From Nocardia arthritidis (GTDB taxonomy: Bacteria; Actinomycetota; Actinomycetes; Mycobacteriales; Mycobacteriaceae): a stretch of 64,000 bases of DNA. Below the pieces are notes generated by a model. The model did no database searches. It was not told where the DNA came from and saw nothing but the letters and a program-made list of their open reading frames with translations. The stretch lies in NCBI RefSeq assembly GCF_011801145.1, contig NZ_CP046172.1, positions 3,038,001 to 3,102,000 of the forward strand. Direction: 5' to 3'. Both the position numbers and the translations under genes were made by a program. Within the stretch, counting starts at the first letter, position 1; the number at the start of each line of letters is the position of its first letter. This document shows positions 35,504-43,701 of this stretch, piece after piece.

Positions 35504-36673
35504 GTGCTGGTGACGGTCATCATCGGGATGGACCCGCACAAACGCTCGGCCACGATCGAGGCCATCGACCCCGCCGGGAAGGTGCTGCGAACAGGCCAAT
35601 ACGGCACCGACACTGCGGGATACACCGAAATGCTCACCACGGCACGGCGATTGGGTGAGCGGGTGTGGGCAGTCGAGGGTTGCAATGGTGTCGGTCGGCA
35701 CTTGGCCTATCGCTTGCTCCACGACGGCGAGGTCGTGGTCGATGTGCCTGCGAAACTGTCCGCGCAGGTGCGGGTGTTCGCTACCGGCAACGGCCGCAAA
35801 ACCGATCCGGTCGACGCGCATTCGGTCGCGTTGGCGGCGCTGCGGTCGCCGAATCTACGCCGGGTGCAACTAGATTCGGACCTCGTCGCGTTGGGGATGC
35901 TGGCCGACCGTCGTGAGGAGCTCGGCCGGTCCCGAACCGATACCGTCAACCGGTTGCATCGGCTGTTGCTGGAATTGCTGCCCGGTGGGGCGAAGAAGTT
36001 TTTGTCGGCCATGCAGGCCCGCGAACTCGTCGCGACCGTGAAACCGCGGGATCCGGCGGGCAAGGTCCGCCGCCGCCTGACCGTCGAGTTGATCGAGGAT
36101 CTGGAACGGATCGACCGCAAGATCAAGGCCGCGGACAAGGAACTGCGCGAGCTGGTCACCGAACGCGGTCCGGGCTTGATCGAGCTGAAAGGCATCGGAC
36201 CGGCCGGCGCGGCGCGGCTGCTGGCCGATGTCGGTGATATCCACCGGTTTTCCGATCGGGGCCGGTTCGCGTCTTGGAACGGCACCGCACCGATCGATGC
36301 ATCCTCCGGCGAGCAGAAACGACATCGGCTCTCCCGCGCGGGGAACCGCAAGATCAACCGTGTCCTGCACACCATGGCCATCGTCCAACTACGCAATCCC
36401 ACCGCGGGACGGGTCTATTACGACGGCAAGAAAGCCGCGGGAAAGACGTCGATGGAAGCGATGCGGGCGTTGAAACGGCGCCTGTCGAACGTCGTCTACA
36501 CAGCCATGCTCACCGACCAGCGCAATCGTGAAACGGCAAGCCCGGGAGGGCAATCGGGGGCGACTACCGACTCCTGCGCGACCGGCCTGACCCCGGACAC
36601 CGGCCCTTCGGACAAGCCACACCCCGGACCTACCAACACCCACCATAGACCCGACCCGCACACCACGACTTGA
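35504..36673 (+). mobile_element. IS110-family insertion sequence (ends unresolved)
   Basis: The span given is that of the transposase gene, the only part that can be placed. IS110 elements usually lack terminal inverted repeats and carry recombination-guiding non-coding ends, so the true borders probably lie within about 35300-35503 and 36674-36970. The non-coding left flank contains the 15-bp tandem repeat. Confidence 0.75.
35504..36673 (+). CDS. IS110-family transposase
   Basis: 389 residues from GTG, with GGGAAGGAAAT upstream. The N-terminal DEDD RuvC-like domain shows IIGMDPHKRSATI, VWAVEGCNGVGR and KTDPVDAHSVALAAL. The C-terminal transposase_20 domain shows LIELKGIGPAGAARLLADVG and GTAPIDASSGEQKRHRLSRA with conserved Ser. 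Both domains are complete, so the element may be active. The C-terminus is Pro/Thr-rich and low in complexity. Confidence 0.93.
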   Translation: MLVTVIIGMDPHKRSATIEAIDPAGKVLRTGQYGTDTAGYTEMLTTARRLGERVWAVEGCNGVGRHLAYRLLHDGEVVVDVPAKLSAQVRVFATGNGRKTDPVDAHSVALAALRSPNLRRVQLDSDLVALGMLADRREELGRSRTDTVNRLHRLLLELLPGGAKKFLSAMQARELVATVKPRDPAGKVRRRLTVELIEDLERIDRKIKAADKELRELVTERGPGLIELKGIGPAGAARLLADVGDIHRFSDRGRFASWNGTAPIDASSGEQKRHRLSRAGNRKINRVLHTMAIVQLRNPTAGRVYYDGKKAAGKTSMEAMRALKRRLSNVVYTAMLTDQRNRETASPGGQSGATTDSCATGLTPDTGPSDKPHPGPTNTHHRPDPHTTT

Positions 36674-36968
36674 CAAGAGAGGGGAGCCAATACCGGACGT
36701 TCGTGAGGCGCCGAGCCGCTGTTCATCAAACGCGACAACACTGAGCTGCCGACAGCTCCTATCGTTCGTCGTGTTGTGCTCTGCCTCGAGCCAACTTCAG
36801 TGACCTGGTTTGATCGGGTTGCGGCGGCTGACGTTGTTGCCGCTGAGGGTGTGTCGTTGGTCCTCAGAGCTGGTCGGCCCGCTCCGAGGTCGGCATGCGT
36901 GGTCTCCCGTGTGGAAAATATGACACCGCCTATTGGGTGACACGTCCTGGTGTTGTGTCATTGCAACG
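36674..36968. other. IS110 right flank, no gene seen
   Basis: About 295 bp between the transposase and the next membrane protein. Short frames only; likely includes the IS110 right end and intergenic DNA. No inverted repeat matching the left side was found by eye. Confidence 0.4.
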
Positions 36969-37445
36969 CTAGCTCGTCGCGGGCTCACTCGTCTCGGGCC
37001 GGTGCTGCCGTTCACTCAGCACGAGCGCGCCCGCCGCCAGCAGGTAGACCGGCGACATGAACAGCCAACCCGATACCGCCGTGGTTCCCTGCTCGAGCAC
37101 CGACATCTCGAGATATCCGCCTACCGCGCCGAGAACGGCCAGAATACCTGCGGCCCAGCGCGTTCCGACCCGGGCATACCTACGCGGCAGCACGAATACG
37201 ACTGCGGGCAGCAGCACCACGAGGCCGGACTCCGCGACAAATTCGACCCATTGCTCGAGCAGCGGCGGCGACGACATGTACGACGCCACTGCGAAGTCCG
37301 TGACCTCGCTGTGGCTCGCCCCGGCGTCGCTGTCCGGCAGCTCCGGGAAGTGTGCATTGAGCACCTGTGGTAATACGACCAAGACCAAGGTCAACATGCG
37401 CCAGCAGGTGACGGAGCGCCACCACCGCCCCAGCGACACCATCAT
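36969..37445 (-). CDS. four-helix membrane protein, unknown
   Basis: 158 residues from ATG 37445 (MMVSLGRWWRSVTCW) with GGAGGC upstream; longer in-frame readings look non-coding. Four hydrophobic segments: MLTLVLVVLPQVL, SGLVVLLPAVVFVLP, WAAGILAVLGAVGGYLEM and GWLFMSPVYLLAAGALVL. Function unknown. Confidence 0.65.
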   Translation of the reverse strand: MMVSLGRWWRSVTCWRMLTLVLVVLPQVLNAHFPELPDSDAGASHSEVTDFAVASYMSSPPLLEQWVEFVAESGLVVLLPAVVFVLPRRYARVGTRWAAGILAVLGAVGGYLEMSVLEQGTTAVSGWLFMSPVYLLAAGALVLSERQHRPETSEPATS

Positions 37446-37762
37446 GCCTCCGTCCCGTCTGACCGACCTCTCCGCAGGCGACGCTACCCGCGCAGCCCAT
37501 CCGCAGCGAAATCCCTGTACGAGCCCGCCGAGGCCCTGAAACAACCCCACTGTCATTCCGGCGTGCCTTCGGCCGAAACCCACAGGCCCACAAAGGATCC
37601 CGTCAGAAGGAATGCCGGATGACGAGATGGGTGCTGGAGACTGCGAACGCCCGGGACACCAGAGCTACGCCACCCGGAGAAGGTGCCGCCCGTGAGGCGG
37701 GTCAGCAGTACAGGGCGGCCGTGCGCGACGCGGCGGAGGAAGTAGGGCCGCGACTGGTCCGA

Positions 37763-38101
37763 TTACGGTTGTTCGTTCGGGAACACATAGACGTCGCCGT
37801 CGTGTACCTCGACCCGGTGCGGGCGGGTGTCCTCGGTTGCGGGCGGGCATTGCACCGCACCGGTTTTCAGATCGAACATGCTCGAATGTCGCGGGCATTC
37901 GACGCATCCGCCCTCGACCCAGCCCTCCGAGAGGGAGGCGGTGTCGTGGGTACAGGTGTCATCGAGCGCCCACACGGTGCCGTCGTCGTCCCGCAGCAGG
38001 GCGATATCGTCGGCTGTGCCGGTGACGCTGCGATCGATCGCGATACCCTCACCGACCGGAATATCGTCGAGAGCAGCGACGCGGATGCCGTTGTCATTCA
38101 T
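37763..38101 (-). CDS. Rieske [2Fe-2S] ferredoxin
   Basis: 112 residues. The Rieske centre is complete: C50-T-H52 in DDTCTHDTASL and C69-P-R-H72 in GGCVECPRHSSMF. No signal or membrane helix, so it resembles the soluble ferredoxins that feed ring-hydroxylating oxygenases or act as small redox proteins. No oxygenase is adjacent, so the partner is unknown. Confidence 0.92.
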   Translation of the reverse strand: MNDNGIRVAALDDIPVGEGIAIDRSVTGTADDIALLRDDDGTVWALDDTCTHDTASLSEGWVEGGCVECPRHSSMFDLKTGAVQCPPATEDTRPHRVEVHDGDVYVFPNEQP

Positions 38102-38406
38102 CGATCTTCACGCCCCTCCCGTGTAAAATCGGCTGCGCGGCAATGGTTTCGGCGTTCAGGTTGGGGGATGACGGTGATTTGGTCTCCGCCTCCGATGCCG
38201 GCGATGACCCCGCGGATCGAGTGATCGGCGATATCGGTGGCGGATACGGCAGAGCCATATGGTCGAGGCTACGACGGTCTCGCGATCACGGCGGTGAGCA
38301 ATCTTTTCACGGAGCGGGCGGTTTCGAGGACACGGGATCGGGCATAGCGGGTGACGAGCGCACTCGCCCGTGGCGGAGTGTGATGCCTTCCGGTAAGGAG
38401 GAAGTC
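38102..38406. other. divergent intergenic region
   Basis: The stretch between the Rieske gene and the slipin gene should hold promoters for both. No clear -35/-10 pair or long inverted repeat could be singled out. Confidence 0.4.
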
Positions 38407-39237
38407 GTGGACTCGATTGCCGTGGTCGTCGTGGTCGTATTGATCGCGATCGTGGCGATACTCGTACTGCCCGCGTCGATTCGAGTGGTTCTGCAATATC
38501 AGAAGGGTGTGCTGTTCCGGTTGGGGCGTGTGATATCGGTGCGGGAGCCCGGGTTGAATGTGATCATTCCGGTGATCGATCGGCTGCAGCGGGTGTCGAT
38601 GCGCATCGTCACCGTGCCGATCCAGTCGCAGGGCATCATCACTCGCGACAATGTCAGCGTCGATATCTCGGCGGTCGCCTACTACCGGGTGATCGACGCG
38701 CGGCAGTCGGTGGTAGCCATCGAGAACGTGCGTGCGGCCATCGATCAGATCGCCCAGACCACGCTGCGAAAGGTGGTCGGACAGCATCCGCTCGACCGGG
38801 TGCTCTCGGAAACCGACGCCATCAATGCCGACATCCGCAAGAGTCTGGATGCCACGACCGTGGAATGGGGCGTGGAGGTCACTTTGGTCGAACTCAAGGA
38901 CATCCAGCTGCCCGGCACCATGAAACGGGCGATGGCCAAACAGGCCGAGGCCGAACGCGAGAAGCGCGCCAAAATCATTGCCGCAGAGGGCGAATCGATG
39001 GCCGCCGCGGCCCTCGGCGACGCCTCCGACACCATGATGGCCCACCCCCTGGCCTTGCAACTGCGCAACCTGCAGACCCTGGTCGAACTCGGCACCGACA
39101 AGAACAGCACGGTGGTGTTCCCCGCACCCCTGATGAGCGCCATCAGCGATATAGGAGCGTTCTTCGCCCGCGAAACCGCCGCGGTCCGCTCCGAATCCCC
39201 CGGCGACCGGCGGATATTCGGCCGGAGTACGGAGTAG
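38407..39237 (+). CDS. SPFH/band-7 (slipin) protein
   Basis: 276 residues from GTG 38407, set by AAGGAGGAAGTC. N-terminal membrane helix (SIAVVVVVVLIAIVAILVLP), then the slipin SPFH domain: VVLQYQKGVLFRLGRV, GLNVIIPVIDRLQRVSMRI, VDISAVAYYRVID, and a coiled coil LPGTMKRAMAKQAEAEREKR. Slipins form membrane-attached oligomers and often pair with NfeD proteins. No NfeD gene is adjacent, which is unusual. The open frame continues upstream but the ribosome binding site fixes this start. Confidence 0.9.
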   Translation: MDSIAVVVVVVLIAIVAILVLPASIRVVLQYQKGVLFRLGRVISVREPGLNVIIPVIDRLQRVSMRIVTVPIQSQGIITRDNVSVDISAVAYYRVIDARQSVVAIENVRAAIDQIAQTTLRKVVGQHPLDRVLSETDAINADIRKSLDATTVEWGVEVTLVELKDIQLPGTMKRAMAKQAEAEREKRAKIIAAEGESMAAAALGDASDTMMAHPLALQLRNLQTLVELGTDKNSTVVFPAPLMSAISDIGAFFARETAAVRSESPGDRRIFGRSTE

Positions 39238-39249
39238 CGGGTATCCGGG

Positions 39250-39831
39250 TCAGTAAACCGTCTCGTATTTGCCGGTCTGCTCGGATGTGGTGGCGGCCAA
39301 GCGTTGGTCGATGCGGTCGAGGGTGTCCGACAGCGATGCCACCGACCGTTCCAAGCATTCCAGTCGGTCGGTGATGGTGTGATCGGCGGCCGGGCGAGGC
39401 GGTGCCGGTTCGGCGGGCAGGAGTAGTTCGCGCAGTGCGGGTGGGAGTTGTCCGAGCGCGTGTTCGAGTGTGCCGGGGGCGAATCGGTTCCGCAGGGCGG
39501 TGCTCACGCAGGTCACCGCGTGTTCGACGTCGCTGAGGGAGATCATGGCTTCGGTGGCGTAGTGCTGCGTGAATTCGGTGGCGTCGTAGCGGATGGGCAG
39601 GTCGCTGGGCCGCCAGCCCTCGTAGTACATGCCGCGCAGCAGTTCGGGCAGTTGTGCGCCCAGATGTGCGGCGGAGTCCACCGTGAGGCGATCGCGCACC
39701 AGGTGCAGCCAGGCGCGCAAGACGCGGTGGGCGTAGTGATAGTCGCCGGTGTCCAGACATTGCATGATGGCGTCGAGCCAGGTTCGTGCGTTCTGTTCGG
39801 CGCGGGCGAATGGGTGACCGTTGCCTGTCAT
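39250..39831 (-). CDS. DUF2267 protein
   Basis: 193 residues. The DUF2267 core is visible: ARTWLDAIMQCLDTGDYHYAHRVLRAWLHLVRDRL (split by no gap) followed by QLPELLRGMYYEGWRP and FTQHYATEAM. A Pro-rich linker and a short coiled coil (LECLERSVASLSDTLDRIDQ) follow. DUF2267 proteins are common in stress and dormancy islands. Function is unknown. It precedes nothing closer than the convergent slipin stop. Confidence 0.88.
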   Translation of the reverse strand: MTGNGHPFARAEQNARTWLDAIMQCLDTGDYHYAHRVLRAWLHLVRDRLTVDSAAHLGAQLPELLRGMYYEGWRPSDLPIRYDATEFTQHYATEAMISLSDVEHAVTCVSTALRNRFAPGTLEHALGQLPPALRELLLPAEPAPPRPAADHTITDRLECLERSVASLSDTLDRIDQRLAATTSEQTGKYETVY

Positions 39832-39852
39832 TGTCGCGTTCCTTTCGATGGT

Positions 39853-41208
39853 TCAGGAGGGGGCGCGTCCGGTCGCGGGTGCGGGGGCGAGGCGGGTGCG
39901 GAACCAGTCGCGCGCCAGTTCGGCGACCTGTTCGAGGGCGCCGGCCTCGGTGAACAGGTGGGATGCGCCGTGGACGACGCGGAGTTCGGTATCGACCGGG
40001 AGTGTGTGCTGGGCATGGCGATTGAGTTCCAGGACCACCGGGTCGCGGCCGCCGACGATTAGCAGGGTTGGGGCCCGCATCCGGTTCAGTGCGTCGCCGG
40101 CGAGGTCGGGACGGCCGCCGCGGGAGACGATCGCGGCGATGTCCAGGCGTGGGTCGGTGGCCGCGCGCAGGGCCGCCGCGGCACCGGTGCTGGCGCCGAA
40201 GTAGCCGATCGGCAGTCCGGCGGTGTGGGGCCGCTCGGCGAGGGTGCGGGTGGCGTCGACCAGGCGGCGGGCGAGCAGCGCGATGTCGAAGACGTTGTCG
40301 CGGTGGGCTTCCTCGGCGGGGGTGAGCAGATCGAACAGCAGCGTGCCCAGCCCGGCCTGCTCGAGCACCTCGGCGACGTAGCGGTTGCGCGGACTGTGGC
40401 GGCCGCTGCCGCTGCCGTGTGCGAACACGACCAACCCGATCGGATGCTCGGGAATGGTGAGATGTCCTGTCAGTTCCACGGTTTCGGCCAGGAAGGAGAT
40501 CTCCTCGTCGTGCGGCGGCGGGTCGGCGGCTGAAACGGGGTGTGGCACCGTGGTTTCCGCCGCGGCGGCGCGCAGCAGTTCGGCCACCTCATGGTCGCTG
40601 GTCTGGCGGAAGTGGCGGTACCACTGCCCGACGGCGAGGAACACCGGCGGAGCGTGCAGGCAGATCACCTCGTCGGCGTCGTCGCGCAGGGTGGCGAGGG
40701 TGTCGCGAGCGGCGACGGGAACGGCGAGCAGGACCCGGGCCGCGCCGCGGGCGCGGGCGACGCGGCAGGCGACACGGACGGTGGCACCGGTGGCGATGCC
40801 GTCGTCGACGACGATCGCGGTGCGCCCGGTCAGGGGAATCGGCGGATCGGGTCCCCGCAGCCGTTCGACTCGACGGGAAAGCTCTTCACGTTCACGAGCT
40901 TCCACGTCCGCCTTCTCGGCGTCGGTGAGTTGCGCCGATATCCGCGGGTTGAGCACGCGGACCGCATGCTCACCGATCGCGCCGAAGGCCAGTTCGGGTT
41001 GGTGGGGCGCCCCGAGCTTGCGCACCACCAGCACATCGAGCGGCGCGCCCAGTGCCCGCGCGATCTCATAGGCCACCGGAACCCCACCGCGCGTCAACCC
41101 GAGCACCACCGCATCCTCGCCGCGCGGCAGCGACAGCCGTTCGGCCAACAGGCGCCCGGCCTCTCGGCGATCCTTGAACAATCGATCCTTGAACACGATG
41201 CGCTCCAT
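39853..41208 (-). CDS. phosphoribosyltransferase/dienelactone-hydrolase fusion (Rv0571c-like)
   Basis: 451 residues. The N-terminal half is a type I phosphoribosyltransferase: VVLGLTRGGVPVAYEIA, VVRKLGAPHQPELAFGAIG and the PRPP loop AIVVDDGIATGATV. The C-terminal half is a DLH-type hydrolase: VVFAHGSGSGRHSPRNRYVA, GYFGASTGAAAAL with the nucleophile Ser, LLIVGGRDPVV, and VVHGASHLFTEAG with His. This fusion is what I recall for M. tuberculosis Rv0571c, a DosR-regulon gene. It suggests a hypoxia or dormancy role; the substrate is unknown. Confidence 0.9.
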   Translation of the reverse strand: MERIVFKDRLFKDRREAGRLLAERLSLPRGEDAVVLGLTRGGVPVAYEIARALGAPLDVLVVRKLGAPHQPELAFGAIGEHAVRVLNPRISAQLTDAEKADVEAREREELSRRVERLRGPDPPIPLTGRTAIVVDDGIATGATVRVACRVARARGAARVLLAVPVAARDTLATLRDDADEVICLHAPPVFLAVGQWYRHFRQTSDHEVAELLRAAAAETTVPHPVSAADPPPHDEEISFLAETVELTGHLTIPEHPIGLVVFAHGSGSGRHSPRNRYVAEVLEQAGLGTLLFDLLTPAEEAHRDNVFDIALLARRLVDATRTLAERPHTAGLPIGYFGASTGAAAALRAATDPRLDIAAIVSRGGRPDLAGDALNRMRAPTLLIVGGRDPVVLELNRHAQHTLPVDTELRVVHGASHLFTEAGALEQVAELARDWFRTRLAPAPATGRAPS

Positions 41209-41455
41209 TCCGACCCTCGGTTACGGCCTTCCCGTGTCGCGATGGCGGAAACATCCCCTCGCCGAACACTGTGAGCGGTTGCGGTTTTCGGCCCGATATT
41301 CGTGGTTAATCGCCTCATGACCGCACTGCGGTCGGGCGCGATATCAGTGCCCGGCCGGACCGGAGGGCGGAATCTACTCGGCGACCATCTCGCCCACACC
41401 CTCGGCCGCGGCACGGTGCCGTCATGATCGACGACCGGAACGAACGGAGGCTGAC

Positions 41456-41791
41456 ATGGCCGAAAGCATTGTGGATGACCGCTTGTGGACCGATTTCCAC
41501 CACGCGGTGAATATGACCTCCCGCGAGCTGCGGGATTGGTTGCGCACCAATGCCGCGGGCCCCGAGACCGAGCCGCTACCCAACGGCAGAGCCACCGAGC
41601 TGGGCTATCGTGTGCTCGCGATTCTCGCCAAACGCCGCACCGATCTCGACGCCGACGATGCCGAGGTGATGCGAGCGGTGGTGTGGGAGGTGACCGACGA
41701 ACACGGAGCTGAACCGGAATCCATTGCCGGACAACCACAGTGGCGGCATCGGTTGATGTCGATCGGACATGACCCGCTGCGCGCTCGCTGA
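41456..41791 (+). CDS. DUF3140 protein
   Basis: 111 residues from ATG 41456, with CGGAGG upstream. Core DUF3140 motif: FHHAVNMTSRELRDWLRT, GYRVLAILAKRRTDLDADD and MRAVVWEVTDEHGAEP. Such proteins have a conserved acidic C-terminus and often sit beside DNA-repair genes. Function unknown. It is divergent from the phosphoribosyltransferase fusion and convergent with the LigD-type gene. Confidence 0.85.
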   Translation: MAESIVDDRLWTDFHHAVNMTSRELRDWLRTNAAGPETEPLPNGRATELGYRVLAILAKRRTDLDADDAEVMRAVVWEVTDEHGAEPESIAGQPQWRHRLMSIGHDPLRAR

Positions 41792-41837
41792 CCGGAACGG
41801 TCACCCTTCGTGGCGGAGAGCAGTGCCGTCGCATAGC

Positions 41838-42731
41838 TCAGGTCGAATCGGGGCGCAGCCGAGGCAGGCGCTGGCGGGGGCGGGTGAGTGAGCGCGCGTG
41901 CCGGGACAGGTCGGCCCAGGGGTCGCGGTGTTCGGCGAGGCGCTCGGCGATGTCGCGGATGGTGTAGCGATCGGATCGCAGTGCGCGATCATCGAGTTCG
42001 GCCCAGTGCAGTGGCGTGGCCACCGGTGCGCCGGGGCGGGCTCGCACCGCGTACGGGGCGACCGAGGTCTGCGCGTAGGCGTTGCGCATGACGTCGATGT
42101 ACACGCGATCGCCGCGCTTGTTCTTGCGGATTTCCACTGTCCGATGCCGCGGATCGTCGGCGGCCACCACCTGGGCGACGCCGCGGGCGAACTCGCGCAC
42201 GGTGTCGAAGTCGGCGTCGGCCCGCAGCGGTACCACGACGTGCAGTCCCCGTGAGCCGGTGGTCTGGACGAAGGCCGCCAGGCCGAGATCGCCGAGAACG
42301 TCGGCGCACGCGCGGGCGGTCGCCCGTACCGCGGAGAAGTCGTCGCCGGAGGGGTCGAGGTCGAACACCAGCCGATCGGGTTGGCGGCCCTGTCGGGACA
42401 GCCAGCTGTGCACGGTGATGCAGTCCTGGTTGGCCAGCCAGATGAGTGCTTCGCGGCGGTCGGCGACGGGATGTACGACGGTTCCATCCTGCTTGCCGAC
42501 TTCGGCGCGGCTCATCCAGTCCGGCATCGTGTCAGCGAAATCCTGTTGGATGAAGCCCTGTTCGCCGATGCCTCGCGGAAACCGCTGCAGGGTCAGCGGC
42601 CTGTTCCGCAGGTGGGGCAGCATGACCGGCGCGATGTCGGAGTAGTAGTCGACGAGTTCGCCCTTAGTGATGCCGTCGTCGGGGAAGAGCTCCCGGTCGG
42701 CATGGGTGACCTCTACATCGATGCGAGCCAT
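41838..42731 (-). CDS. LigD-type polymerase domain protein (primase-polymerase)
   Basis: 297 residues from ATG 42731. The whole protein is the LigD polymerase module: LFPDDGITKGELVDYYSDIA, GFIQQDFADTMPDWM, the catalytic LVFDLDPSGDDF (DxD), GSRGLHVVVPL and KNKRGDRVYIDVMRNAYAQT. No ligase or nuclease domain is fused, like mycobacterial PolD1/PolD2. It makes short patches in DNA end joining or excision repair. A DUF3140 gene is convergent. Confidence 0.92.
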   Translation of the reverse strand: MARIDVEVTHADRELFPDDGITKGELVDYYSDIAPVMLPHLRNRPLTLQRFPRGIGEQGFIQQDFADTMPDWMSRAEVGKQDGTVVHPVADRREALIWLANQDCITVHSWLSRQGRQPDRLVFDLDPSGDDFSAVRATARACADVLGDLGLAAFVQTTGSRGLHVVVPLRADADFDTVREFARGVAQVVAADDPRHRTVEIRKNKRGDRVYIDVMRNAYAQTSVAPYAVRARPGAPVATPLHWAELDDRALRSDRYTIRDIAERLAEHRDPWADLSRHARSLTRPRQRLPRLRPDST

Positions 42732-42885
42732 CAGGGTGCCCTGAAGGGGCCATTCCGGCCGGTCAACTCCTGCAAGCTGGTGATTCCCATACCGCGTGGT
42801 TACCCCCGGTCTTCGGCCCGAACCAGGAACCCGGCGGCACACATCACGGTCTGGGGCAGTACACCCGATGCCGAACGCAGCTCGG

Positions 42886-43701
42886 TCACGGTGATTTTTC
42901 GGCGACGATCATCGTGTAGCCGAGGCGGCCGTTGGCGACCGCTTGGCGAGCGGACCGCAGGTAGCGGGTGGTGGTTGCCCGGTCGAGTCCGGTATCGGCG
43001 AGTTGCTCGGGCGCGGTGGTGCGCAGCAGGGCCAGTCGTGCCTCGATATGGCCGAGCATTGTGGTGACGGCCCAGTCGTGATTCTCCGCCGTCATGACGC
43101 GCAGCCCGGCGGTGTCGAGCAGTTCGATGTAGGCGGATGCGGGGCGGGCGTCGGCAATGCATGCCACGTGGGCGGTCAGGTCGGTGAGTTCGGCGGGGAG
43201 GCCGGATTCGTCGATGGTGACGTCGGTGATGCCGATTCGGCCTCCTGGGCGTAGGACTCGAGCGAATTCTGCTGCCGCGCGGGCCTTGTCGGGGAACAGG
43301 CATAGTGCGCATTCGCAGACGAGTGTGTCGAAGGTGTTGTCGGGGAACGGGATTGATTCGGCGTCGCCGTGGTGGAATCGCACTCGATCGGCGAGCCCGG
43401 CCGCTGCGGTGCGCGCCCGGGTGAGAGTGGGCTCGCCCAGGTCGATTCCGTCGACCTGGGCGTCGTATTCGGTGGCGAGAATGCGTGCGGTGGTGCCGAT
43501 ACCACAGGCGACATCGAGGATGCGCCGGCCGGGATGCAGGCCGAGCCGGTCGGCCAGTCGCCGGGTCAGGGAGATGCCGCCGGGATGGTAGGAGCCGCCG
43601 AGCAGCAGAGCGACTACGTCACGCGAATACGCATCCGCGCAACAGGCTTTCATCGCATCGGGTGGTAGCGGCCCGACGACACGGTTATCGGGCACCGTCA
43701 C
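42886..43701 (-). CDS. class I SAM methyltransferase, partner of radical SAM gene
   Basis: About 271 residues from GTG 43701, overlapping the radical SAM stop by 17 bp. Motif I ILDVACGIGTTARILA, IDLGEPTLTRAR, motif IV-like PDNTFDTLVCECALCLFPDK and GGRIGITDVTIDE. A Cys-rich start (MKACCADAYSRD) is notable and resembles small-molecule methyltransferases adjacent to radical SAM enzymes. Coupling with the next gene implies a shared pathway. Confidence 0.85.
   Translation of the reverse strand: MTVPDNRVVGPLPPDAMKACCADAYSRDVVALLLGGSYHPGGISLTRRLADRLGLHPGRRILDVACGIGTTARILATEYDAQVDGIDLGEPTLTRARTAAAGLADRVRFHHGDAESIPFPDNTFDTLVCECALCLFPDKARAAAEFARVLRPGGRIGITDVTIDESGLPAELTDLTAHVACIADARPASAYIELLDTAGLRVMTAENHDWAVTTMLGHIEARLALLRTTAPEQLADTGLDRATTTRYLRSARQAVANGRLGYTMIVAEKSP

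Noticed and set aside
36797..37015. 72-codon minus-strand frame right of IS110
   Set aside because: Arg/Ser/Pro-rich with no start signal or similarity; likely chance.
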